Positions 38,749-48,378 of a stretch of DNA of 64,000 bases are shown in pieces. The position numbers and the translations under genes are program-made. The DNA is from Actinomycetospora sp. NBRC 106375. Its GTDB lineage: Bacteria > Actinomycetota > Actinomycetes > Mycobacteriales > Pseudonocardiaceae. Location of the stretch: assembly GCF_030269665.1 (NCBI RefSeq), contig NZ_BSTS01000001.1:372001-436000 (forward strand), read 5' to 3'. The stretch's first letter is position 1. Each line of letters begins with the position of its first letter. Below the pieces are notes generated by a model, which worked only from the letters and a program-made list of their open reading frames with translations, was not told the DNA's origin and searched no databases.

Positions 38749-41700
38749 TCAGCCCTCGAACAGCCGGGTGACCGGGGAGACGACCTCGGCGAACCGCACG
38801 TCGCCGACCCGCGCGACCAGGCATATGACCTCCTCACCGAGTTCGACCCGGGTCCGTAGGTCGTCCGACAGCGGCAGGTAGGCGTCGCCGTCGTCGGCGA
38901 TGGCGGCAGCGGAGCGCCAGTGATCCGTCGGTGCCTCCGTCCACCAGGCCACGAGACGGGCGTCACCGCTGTCGACGGGGTCGGGAGCCTGCGACGAGCC
39001 CCAGCGGAAGCTCGCCCGCACCCCGTCGGAGGTCAGCCCGACGTCCGAGACCCAGCATCGCCGGCCGGCGAACAGCCTGATCGTGCCGCCGAAGTGCGGG
39101 CGGGCGGTGCGGCACCGCGTGCCCGCGCCGGGGTCCGCCCAGCTCGAGACGGACACGGTGCTGGTCGGCACGATCTCGGACGCTGCCGCGTCGAACACCT
39201 CTCCGTGGACGGGGTCCCCGGCCAGCGACTCGTACGACAGTCCGACGGACGCGGTCTCGCCCACGTCCAGCCGACGCCATGCGGCGTCGAGATACACACG
39301 GAAGAGCTCGCCGGTCTGGTGGAGCCCGAACCGGTAGCGCGTCGGGCGTGAGCGCGTGTTGGTCGCCGCGACGACCGTGCCGGAGCGTTCCGACGGCGAC
39401 CCGTGGGGAAGCCACGTGGTCGAGAAGTTGGACTGGGCCCAGTTGTCGTCGACCACGATCTCCTTCGTCATGTGGACCGGGTCCACGTAGTGGTCGACCT
39501 GGACCTGGAAGCAGAAGTGATCGATCTCGACCCCTGTGGCCGGGTCGGGCACCGAGGCATCGACCTCCCACTCGATGATCACTTCATGCGAGCCCGGGGA
39601 ACCATTCACGTCGCGTGCCGGGACGGCGAACGGTTCCGGATCCTTCAGCTTCCGCACCGCACCAGCAGTCGTCGTGAACGGGAGCCATCCTGCATGGATC
39701 TGCACCTTGTCCGCGGCGAGCGTCCCTGTGTTCCACACCCGGACGCGCACCTTGTTGGTCGCTCCCTTGACGACACGAGGAGCGACCTTCTCGGTGACCG
39801 GGAGCAGCTCGATGTCCTTGCTGAGGTAGTCCCCGCGCCCAGGCGCGGGGTGGATGACCAGCTGCGGGCGGTTCGCCTCCAGGTACTCGATCGTCATCGT
39901 CGCCGTGTCGGTGCCGCCGGCTCCGGGGACGGCCGTCGCGGTGGCGACGAAGTCGTACATCCGTTGCGGGTTGGTGACGTCGCTGTCGCGGTAGTCCTGG
40001 CCGGCGTGCAGGCCCGGTCCGTCCCCGTCGACGTCGAGAGGTAGCCGGAGGATCGGCGGACGCGCCACCCCGCCGAGAAAAGGCAGCTCGTCGCGCGGTT
40101 CCGTTCCGGGGGGCGGGACGCGGACATCGGTGCCCATGACCAATCTCGATCTCGCCGGATGGTGGAACTCCCCGTCGAACGCCTTGATGTCTTGATCGCC
40201 CACCTGACCGGTCTGTCGCCTGCGGTACTCGAAGAAGTAGCTCCAACCGTCGTCGATCGGGATCTCGATCGCCGCCTTCTCCGTGCCGGGCGGCCCCGAG
40301 GCCGTCAGGTCCTCGATCGCGTGCAGAGCGACCTCGCCGCCCTCCTGCCGGACCCGGAAATCGAAGACCTTCACCCAGCTCCGCGGCAGCCATCCGAGCC
40401 GCATCCGGTTGGCCACCGAGAAGTGCGGTCCGCGGGCGTTCTCGTCCATGAGGTCACCACGACCCACCAGTCTGGGTGCGATCTCGGCCGGGATGTCGAA
40501 CCCGCCGTCGTAGAGATCGTCCAGTCCGAGGGTGTGTCCGAGCTCGTGGCAGAGGTCGAACGTGTTGGTGTCCGGGAACCGGAACGGCAGATCGGGGTTC
40601 GCGACGAGGTACGCCGGGTAGGCGCTCGGCATCAGGACCGTCGGGATGCGTCGCCGGTCGTCCAGGACCAGCAACGAGTTCATGTTCCAGTAGTCGAAGG
40701 CCGAGTCCTGGATGGCATGGATGTACCGGGTCGGCAGCTGTTTCCCGGGGCCCACCGGCACCGGCCCGTCCGGCGCCGGCGTCCGCACGACGAGGACGAC
40801 CGCGTCGGCGTCCCGCAGGATCGCGGCGCCGTCGGGCTGGCCGCGGAGGTAGAAGCTCACGGCGACGCCCAGGAAGCCGATCGCGTCGTCGCGGTGGATC
40901 CAGCCGTCGTCGAGGTCTCCCGGGGTGCTCTGCTCGAACAGCGTGCCCCAGCCGCTGGCGAGGTCGATCGGGCCGAGGACCCGGTTGCCGAGCAGCTCCA
41001 TCGTCGTGCCGTGGCTGCCGGCCGCGAAGTACGAGACCTCCTCGTAGAAGGCGCGGGCCGACACCGGCGAGCCGCGCAGGCGCCCGTCCCACTCGGTGGC
41101 GGCCGCCGCGGCCTCCGCCGCGGTGAACGCTCCCTCCGCGGTAGTGAGGAGGACGACCGCGACCTTCCAGGTCCTCGGCGCCGTCTGGTGAGCCTTCGTG
41201 TAGTTCGGGATCGCGCCGGTGCCGCCCCAGTTGAACAGGGTCGCGGGGCCGGTGAGGACGACGGGCGGCCCGACCTCGTCGTCCGGCCAGCCGGCGCTCA
41301 CCCGATAGCGGTGGGTGGCGAGGAGGTCGCCGGTGGAGCGCTCGAACGCCTGCAAGTGGTACTCGCCCGGGACCGCTCCCGCCAGCACGACGACACCGTC
41401 GGTCCCGTCGTCCGCACGCGGCTCCCGGCCGGCCGACACCGACCCGCCGTCGAGGCCCTCGGCCACGGCGAAGTCGACATCGTCGAGAGACCGTCCCCCG
41501 AGATCGACCCGCAGACGCATCCATCCGCCGACGGCCAGGAGCGCGATCGCAGGCATGATCGCCAGCGCGCCCGCGTCGAGCTGCCATTCGTGGAGGACGA
41601 GATCGCCGCCGGCTGTCGCAAGCAGGATCGCCGAACCCCAATGGCTCATGCACGTCACTGACCCTGCGCCCGCTTCGGTCGACTGCGAGCCGTCGTCGTA

Positions 41701-42321
41701 CAGGAGGTGCAACTCCCCGCCGGCGTCGACCACGAGGGCGTCGCAGTAGCCCCACGGGACCGCGATCGCCGCAACGATGCCGGTCAGCGAGTGCGGCAGC
41801 ACGGTCGCCGTGCCTGCATCGTCGACGACGACCAGCACCTGATCATCGTCGGACGGCCCCCGCAGGAGCAGCGTGCGTGCCCGAGCCCGGTCGACCGACA
41901 TCGCCCGGACGTCGCCGAGGTCGGTAGCGAGCGTGCGGACGTCGTTCGTGTCCGGATCGAGGGACACCAGGTCGGCGCTCCCGCCGCGGTCCACCAGCAG
42001 ACGGACCAGCATTCCGTCGATGTCAGCCGCGAGGATCGGGCCGGACATCGTGGCCAGCGACAGGGCGCCGACCCGGTCGACGTCGTTGCGGGAGGTCAGC
42101 CAGATCGCGCCGTTGCGCTCGGCCACCACGAGCCGCAGCCCGTCAGCGAGCGGCAATGCGGACACCGGGTCGGCGTAGCCCCCTCCTCGACGGCGAACGG
42201 CCCCGTCGAGGAGCCGCACCGTCCTGATGGTCCCGTCGACGCCCGTCAACCAGGCCACGTTCGCCGGATCGTCGTACGTCATCGCGACAGTCGCGACATC
42301 GGATGCCACCGTCAGCGCCAC
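38749..42321 (-). CDS. Large beta-propeller/M6-type metalloprotease with C-terminal CARDB-like domains
   Basis: 1190 residues from the GTG at 42321. Residues 1 to about 260 form six or seven blade-like repeats of 40-45 residues (for example VSALPLADGLRLVVAERNG and ILAADIDGMLVRLLVDRGG). A beta-sandwich follows, then a peptidase unit with the zinc motif HELGHTLGLDDLYDGG at about residue 592, the M6 (immune inhibitor A-like) form with its downstream DLMD. C-terminal Ig/CARDB-like repeats include KVRVRVWNTGTLAADKVQ. There is no signal peptide or membrane helix, unusual for M6 proteins. The start is set by AGGAGGT seven bases before GTG; longer frames lack this. Base composition looks slightly less G+C-rich than its neighbours. 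Confidence 0.8.
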   Translation of the reverse strand: MALTVASDVATVAMTYDDPANVAWLTGVDGTIRTVRLLDGAVRRRGGGYADPVSALPLADGLRLVVAERNGAIWLTSRNDVDRVGALSLATMSGPILAADIDGMLVRLLVDRGGSADLVSLDPDTNDVRTLATDLGDVRAMSVDRARARTLLLRGPSDDDQVLVVVDDAGTATVLPHSLTGIVAAIAVPWGYCDALVVDAGGELHLLYDDGSQSTEAGAGSVTCMSHWGSAILLATAGGDLVLHEWQLDAGALAIMPAIALLAVGGWMRLRVDLGGRSLDDVDFAVAEGLDGGSVSAGREPRADDGTDGVVVLAGAVPGEYHLQAFERSTGDLLATHRYRVSAGWPDDEVGPPVVLTGPATLFNWGGTGAIPNYTKAHQTAPRTWKVAVVLLTTAEGAFTAAEAAAAATEWDGRLRGSPVSARAFYEEVSYFAAGSHGTTMELLGNRVLGPIDLASGWGTLFEQSTPGDLDDGWIHRDDAIGFLGVAVSFYLRGQPDGAAILRDADAVVLVVRTPAPDGPVPVGPGKQLPTRYIHAIQDSAFDYWNMNSLLVLDDRRRIPTVLMPSAYPAYLVANPDLPFRFPDTNTFDLCHELGHTLGLDDLYDGGFDIPAEIAPRLVGRGDLMDENARGPHFSVANRMRLGWLPRSWVKVFDFRVRQEGGEVALHAIEDLTASGPPGTEKAAIEIPIDDGWSYFFEYRRRQTGQVGDQDIKAFDGEFHHPARSRLVMGTDVRVPPPGTEPRDELPFLGGVARPPILRLPLDVDGDGPGLHAGQDYRDSDVTNPQRMYDFVATATAVPGAGGTDTATMTIEYLEANRPQLVIHPAPGRGDYLSKDIELLPVTEKVAPRVVKGATNKVRVRVWNTGTLAADKVQIHAGWLPFTTTAGAVRKLKDPEPFAVPARDVNGSPGSHEVIIEWEVDASVPDPATGVEIDHFCFQVQVDHYVDPVHMTKEIVVDDNWAQSNFSTTWLPHGSPSERSGTVVAATNTRSRPTRYRFGLHQTGELFRVYLDAAWRRLDVGETASVGLSYESLAGDPVHGEVFDAAASEIVPTSTVSVSSWADPGAGTRCRTARPHFGGTIRLFAGRRCWVSDVGLTSDGVRASFRWGSSQAPDPVDSGDARLVAWWTEAPTDHWRSAAAIADDGDAYLPLSDDLRTRVELGEEVICLVARVGDVRFAEVVSPVTRLFEG

Positions 42322-42375
42322 CACACCTACCTCCTGATGGAGCACGGACGCCACACCAGGCGTAGTAGTTGACGG

Positions 42376-42381
42376 AAAGTA
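42376..42381 (-). promoter_or_regulatory. -10 box for the propeller-metalloprotease gene
   Basis: TACTTT on the minus strand; a start near 42369 gives a leader of about 48 bases that carries AGGAGGT. There is no -35-like hexamer at 16-18 bases; that region is occupied by the inverted repeat at 42391-42415. Confidence 0.5.
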
Positions 42382-42390
42382 CTCGACGCC

Positions 42391-42415
42391 GGTGATCTCT
42401 CGGCGTGAGATCACC
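42391..42415. promoter_or_regulatory. 9-7-9 inverted repeat over the -35 region of the metalloprotease promoter
   Basis: GGTGATCTC, seven bases, GAGATCACC, with perfect arms. Relative to the TACTTT box it covers roughly -22 to -46. That is where an activator or repressor dimer would sit. No regulator gene is adjacent. Confidence 0.6.
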
Positions 42416-42537
42416 CATTGAGTCCAGTCTTGATGACTGTTCGTAGTAGAGACAACGGACGCACGCCGCGAATCCGACCGGGGCAGGATCATGGCGCTTC
42501 CGGGGAGAACCGAACGCGTCGCGAACGTTGACCGGTC

Positions 42538-43218
42538 ATGCTCGTCGCCGCTCCCCCGACCGACGGTGGTCTCGCCGGCTGGGCCACCGACCTCATGGCG
42601 TCCTTCGGCGCGCCCGGGGCCGGCCTCATCGTCGCGCTGGAGAACCTCTTCCCGCCGATCCCCAGCGAGATCGTGCTGCCGCTCGCGGGGTTCGCGGCCG
42701 GGCGTGGAGAGTTCTCGCTCGTCGCGGCGGTCGGGTGGACCACCGGCGGGTCGGTGGTCGGCGCCGTGGCGCTCTACCTGATCGGGATGCTCGCCTCCGA
42801 CTCCTGGCTGCGCCGCACGCTGGCACGCATGCCGCTGGTGCACGAGCGCGACGTCGTCAAGGCCGAGCAGTGGTTCGACCGCAACGGGCGCGCGGCGGTG
42901 TTCGTCGGGCGGATGATCCCCGGGGTCCGCTCGTTCGTGTCGATCCCGGCCGGGCAACGCCGGATGCCCTGGTGGGAGTTCGTCGGGCTGACCGCTCTGG
43001 GCAGCCTGATCTGGAACACCGTGTTCGTCGCGGGCGGCTTCGCGCTCGGCTCGCGGTGGCACCTCGTCGAGCGCTACGCCGGCGTCTTCCAGACGGTCGT
43101 GCTGGTCGTCCTCGTCGCGCTCGTCGTGCTGATGCTGGCGCGCCGCTACCGGCGCCACCGCGAGGTCAAGCGGATGGAGGCCCCGACCCAGGTGATCGAG
43201 CGCCCGACGTTCTGGTGA
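42538..43218 (+). CDS. DedA-family membrane protein
   Basis: A 226-residue VTT/DedA-domain protein. It has the re-entrant GLIVALENLFPPIPSEIVLPLAGF motif, the amphipathic FVGRMIPGVRSFVSIPAGQRRM motif with its key Arg residues, and a C-terminal helix VVLVVLVALVVLMLARRYRRH. DedA proteins are implicated in undecaprenyl-phosphate or phospholipid flipping and membrane energetics. It is divergent from the metalloprotease gene. Its TGA is immediately followed, with no spacer, by the convergent typA stop. Confidence 0.9.
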   Translation: MLVAAPPTDGGLAGWATDLMASFGAPGAGLIVALENLFPPIPSEIVLPLAGFAAGRGEFSLVAAVGWTTGGSVVGAVALYLIGMLASDSWLRRTLARMPLVHERDVVKAEQWFDRNGRAAVFVGRMIPGVRSFVSIPAGQRRMPWWEFVGLTALGSLIWNTVFVAGGFALGSRWHLVERYAGVFQTVVLVVLVALVVLMLARRYRRHREVKRMEAPTQVIERPTFW

Positions 43219-45135
<1,917 letters not shown>

Positions 45136-45172
45136 GCGGGAACTCCAGTCGGGACGCGGATGCGACCCCTCC

Positions 45173-45178
45173 AGGTTA
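45173..45178 (-). promoter_or_regulatory. -10 box for typA
   Basis: TAACCT on the minus strand. Its first three bases are the TAA stop of the upstream oxidoreductase. The hexamer is the same as the one before hisB. Confidence 0.4.
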
Positions 45179-46162
45179 CGGGGCGTGATCTCGCCCACCG
45201 GCGGCGACCGGCGTGTCCCCCACCACGTCGGCGGCGATCAGCTCGCCGAGACGGGGCGCGAGCTTCGCCAGGTTGTCGCCCCAGACCACGTGGACGGCGC
45301 CCGCCCGGGCCCGGTGGACGCCGTCGCCGGCGCCCCGGATCGGCGTGCAGCGCAGCTCGGTGACCGGCTCCGGGTCGAGGGACGGCAGGTGACGCCGGAC
45401 GTGGTCGACGACCGCGGCGCGTGACCGGCGGGCGACCTCGTCCGCTCCCAGCTCCCAGGCGGTGTCGGCGTCGGGCAGGTGCCCGCCGACCGCCCAGTGC
45501 CCGGAGGCGGTGCGGTGCTGGTAGGTGCTGGCGAGCGGCCCGTCGGGGCGTCCGTCGAGGTGGCAGGGCCGGCCGGCGGGCCCGGCGAACGTGAAACGGG
45601 CGTGGTGCTCGAGCTCGGCGGGCACGTCGATGCCGAGAGGCCCCACGAGCGCCGGTGTCCCCGCTCCTGCCGCGACGACGACGGCGTCGGCCTGCTCGGC
45701 GCCGCCGTCGGCGAGGTGCACGGTGCCGTCCGCGTCGATCCCGGTGACCTGCGCGCGCTCCGGGCGCACGGTCGCGGCGAGGAACGCCCCGGCCCCGGCG
45801 AGGTCGAGGACTCCGCCGGCAGGGTCGTGGAGCGCGCCCCGGGCCACCCGGTGGATCGCCCCGGCCGCCGTCATCGCCGCCGACCACGCCGGGACCCGCG
45901 GCCCGCTGACGACCAGGCGCTCGCCGCCGACGAACGTCCGGCCCGCGGTGAGCGACCAGTCGTCCCACAGCTCCGACGCGCGCCGGGCCTCGGCCACCAG
46001 CTCCGGGTCGCCGTGCGCGACCCGGAAGATGCGGGTGTCCCCCGCCGAGCGCGCGCCCATCGGCTCGCCCGCGTCGAGGCAGCGCACGTCGGCACCCGCG
46101 GCGCGCAGCGTGTACGCCGACGCCAGGCCGACGATGCCCGCGCCGACCACGACCACCCGCAT
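45176..46162 (-). CDS. FAD-dependent oxidoreductase (DAO family)
   Basis: A 328-residue D-amino-acid oxidase-fold protein. The dinucleotide-binding start VVVVGAGIVGLASAYTLRAAG, ARSAGDTRIFRVAHG, AVVVAAGAGTPALVG, and the C-terminal VVWGDNLAKLAPRLGELIA are typical of sarcosine oxidase/MSOX-like amine oxidoreductases. The substrate is unknown; GDTRIFR with an active-site Arg-His pair fits a secondary amine or amino acid. The ATG at 46162 follows GGGAGGGG with good spacing; a GTG two codons upstream overlaps that site. Confidence 0.85.
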   Translation of the reverse strand: MRVVVVGAGIVGLASAYTLRAAGADVRCLDAGEPMGARSAGDTRIFRVAHGDPELVAEARRASELWDDWSLTAGRTFVGGERLVVSGPRVPAWSAAMTAAGAIHRVARGALHDPAGGVLDLAGAGAFLAATVRPERAQVTGIDADGTVHLADGGAEQADAVVVAAGAGTPALVGPLGIDVPAELEHHARFTFAGPAGRPCHLDGRPDGPLASTYQHRTASGHWAVGGHLPDADTAWELGADEVARRSRAAVVDHVRRHLPSLDPEPVTELRCTPIRGAGDGVHRARAGAVHVVWGDNLAKLAPRLGELIAADVVGDTPVAAGGRDHAP

Positions 46163-46241
46163 GCGCACCCCTCCCGACCCCGAGACGGTTCAGGGTGCAC
46201 CCCGATCCCCCGGGTCGCAGACCGGCGGAGCATCTCCTGAC

Positions 46242-46448
46242 ATGAAGGTCGTGCTCTGGATTCTGGCGGGGATCGGCGCGGTGGTGCTGATCGGCGGTGT
46301 CGTGCTCCCGGTGGTGCACTGGCTGCTCGGGGCCGCGTTGTGGCTCCTGCCGGCGGCGCTGATCGTCGGTGGCGGGATCTGGCTCGCGCGGCGCGGGAAG
46401 GACCCGCAGCGGGTCAGCGCGCCGGACAAGCCCCAGCAGCTGGGCTGA
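46242..46448 (+). CDS. Small hydrophobic membrane protein
   Basis: A 68-residue protein with two near-continuous hydrophobic helices (VVLWILAGIGAVVLIGGVVL and LLGAALWLLPAALIVGGGIW) and a basic, soluble C-terminus (ARRGKDPQRVSAPDKPQQ). I recognise no family. It is a lone gene, divergent from the FAD oxidoreductase. Confidence 0.6.
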   Translation: MKVVLWILAGIGAVVLIGGVVLPVVHWLLGAALWLLPAALIVGGGIWLARRGKDPQRVSAPDKPQQLG

Positions 46449-46493
46449 GCGGTCCGAGATGCTGCCGCGAACGGGGACTTCGGACGCTGAGAG

Positions 46494-46516
46494 GCAGCGA
46501 ACAGCACGTTCGCTGC
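46494..46516. terminator. Hairpin between small membrane protein and SCO6745-like gene
   Basis: GCAGCGAAC, loop agcac, GTTCGCTGC: a perfect 9-base stem, 45 bases after the plus-strand gene and 11 before the convergent stop. It is suited to terminate both. Confidence 0.6.
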
Positions 46517-46527
46517 AACCCCCGGGG

Positions 46528-47421
46528 TCAGCCCTTCGCAGCGCGGGGCGAACCCGGGGCGAAGACGCCGTCGACGGCGAAGGCGGCCAGGACGGCCTTC
46601 GACAGCGGGCGGGAGACCTCGGCGAGTCGGGCCGTCCCCTCGACGCCGAGGTGGCGCCACGGCGCGAGCGACATGCGCGTCGTGTGCTCCTCGATCTCCG
46701 CGCGCAGGGCGGCGCCGGCGTCGGTGAGGCCGCCGGCGTCGTCGAGGAGACCGCGCTCGACGAGGCCCGCCGACGCGTCGGCCCACTGCTCCTCCGACCA
46801 GCCGCGGCTCTGCTGGGCGAACCCGACGGTGAAGCCCTTGCCGGTCGCGACGTGGGTGATCAGCGCCTCGATGCCCGACAGGCCCGCCGAGGTCAGCGCG
46901 TGCAGGTGGGCGTCGCCGCGGTGCTCGCGCAGCAGGGTGACGGCGTGCCACAGCATGAGGTGCGGCTCGTCGGGCCAGGGCAGGTCGGCGTGCGCGGCGT
47001 AGAGCGGGCGGTCCTCGCCCGTGGCGCCCTCGCAGGCGCGCCGGGCGAGGGTGGCGGACTCGGTCACGGCGGCCGACGACACCTCGTCGCCGAGCAAGCG
47101 GCGCAGCGCGGCGTCGGCGGCGCGCAGCCGCCCGTTGACGATGTCGGCCGGGGACGCGGACGACCAGACCGCCGGCACCGACCGTGCGATCAGCGCCGGG
47201 TTGAAGTTGAAGAACGTCGCCGCGACGACGCCCGGCCCGACCGCGCCCATCGGGGCCGCGCGCTGGGCGAAGTACTGCGCGCTGGAGCGCGTGATGCCCA
47301 GCGCGGAGAGCTCCTCGCCCACCTCGGGCACGAAGTAGATCATCGAGTGGAGGGGCTCGAGCCGCCCGGCGGTGCGGGCCGCCTCGGTCGGGTCGACGGC
47401 AGTGTCGGTCGGTGTGGCCAC
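46528..47421 (-). CDS. SCO6745-family protein
   Basis: A 297-residue mostly helical protein of the actinobacterial SCO6745-like family: ARTAGRLEPLHSMIYFVPE at the start, MGAVGPGVVAATFFNFNPALIARSVPAVW, a middle helical bundle with PHLMLWHAVTLLREHRGDAHL, and a winged-helix-like second half (WSEEQWADASAGLVERGLLD). The function is not established. The GTG at 47421 is chosen by family length, and its ribosome site is weak. Confidence 0.8.
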   Translation of the reverse strand: MATPTDTAVDPTEAARTAGRLEPLHSMIYFVPEVGEELSALGITRSSAQYFAQRAAPMGAVGPGVVAATFFNFNPALIARSVPAVWSSASPADIVNGRLRAADAALRRLLGDEVSSAAVTESATLARRACEGATGEDRPLYAAHADLPWPDEPHLMLWHAVTLLREHRGDAHLHALTSAGLSGIEALITHVATGKGFTVGFAQQSRGWSEEQWADASAGLVERGLLDDAGGLTDAGAALRAEIEEHTTRMSLAPWRHLGVEGTARLAEVSRPLSKAVLAAFAVDGVFAPGSPRAAKG

Positions 47422-47471
47422 GCCCGCACCGTCCCACGAGACATCGACATCCGCCGGGCACACTGGACGGC

Positions 47472-48302
47472 ATGGCGTCCTGGCCCGCGCGGGCACCGCT
47501 CGGCGGCCTGGCCCCGCGTCGGCGGGCCTTCGTGCTCGCGCTGCTCGCCCTGGCGGCCGTCCTGGTCGTCCTGGTCGGGGTCGGCGTCGCGCGCCAGTAC
47601 CGCGTCCCGCCGCCGGCCGACCCCGCCGTGCCCGGCGCGGTGGTCCTGGTGCCCGGCTACGGCGGCAACCGGGCGGCGTTCATCGCGCTGACCGACCGCC
47701 TGCGCGCCGACGGCCGCCGCGCGGTCATCGTCGAGCTGCCCTCCGGGGGCACCGGCGACCTGGTGGCGCAGGCGGCGACCATCGACGACACCGTCCGCGG
47801 GCTGCTCGACGAGGGCGCCCCGTCGGTCGACGTCGTCGGCTACTCCGCGGGCGGTGTGGCGACGCGCGTCTACCTCGACCGCGAGCGCACCGCCCCGGCC
47901 GTGCGGCGCGTGGTCACCCTCGGCTCGCCGCTGCGGGGTGCCGAGCTCGCCGCCGCCGGCGGCGCCCTGGTCCCCGGCGCCTGCCCCCGCGCCTGTCAGC
48001 AGCTCGCCCCCGGCAGCGCGCTGCTCAGCGGCCTCGCCACCGCGCCGCCCGGCCTGCCCTGGCTGTCGCTGTGGAGCGCCGACGACGAGACGGTCACCCC
48101 GCCCGACTCGGCGGACCTCCCCGGCACCGACGCCGTGCGGCTCCAGGACATCTGCAGCGACGCGACCGTCCCCCACTCCCGCCTGCCGGTGGACCCGCTG
48201 TCGGTCGGCCTCGTCCTGCGCGCCCTGGGCACCGGCCCCCTGCCCACCGCGGACGCCACCCAGTGCGACGCGCTGCGCACGGAGGGTTCGGAAGGCTCCT
48301 GA
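47472..48302 (+). CDS. Membrane-anchored or secreted triacylglycerol lipase-like hydrolase
   Basis: A 276-residue lipase of the LipA/EstA class. An N-terminal signal anchor (RRRAFVLALLALAAVLVVLV) is followed by an extracytoplasmic alpha/beta hydrolase with VVLVPGYGGNRAAF, the Ser elbow DVVGYSAGGVATRVY, TLGSPLRG, the catalytic Asp region WSADDETVTP, and the His in DATVPHSRLPVD. Cysteine pairs (GACPRACQQL) fit disulfides outside the cell. The ATG at 47472 has a CACACT hexamer seven bases upstream and no ribosome site. Divergent from the SCO6745-like gene. Confidence 0.85.
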   Translation: MASWPARAPLGGLAPRRRAFVLALLALAAVLVVLVGVGVARQYRVPPPADPAVPGAVVLVPGYGGNRAAFIALTDRLRADGRRAVIVELPSGGTGDLVAQAATIDDTVRGLLDEGAPSVDVVGYSAGGVATRVYLDRERTAPAVRRVVTLGSPLRGAELAAAGGALVPGACPRACQQLAPGSALLSGLATAPPGLPWLSLWSADDETVTPPDSADLPGTDAVRLQDICSDATVPHSRLPVDPLSVGLVLRALGTGPLPTADATQCDALRTEGSEGS

Positions 48303-48378
48303 GGCTGCGCCCGGCGGGTGCACGAATGGGGACGAAAGGCGGCTGCGGGGCTCCCGATCGGCCGCCCACGATGGACGG

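Noticed and set aside
42322-43158. The upstream 279 codons of the metalloprotease frame
   Set aside because: They overlap DedA antisense, are H/D/R/E-rich without structure, and lie upstream of a clear AGGAGGT ribosome site and promoter.
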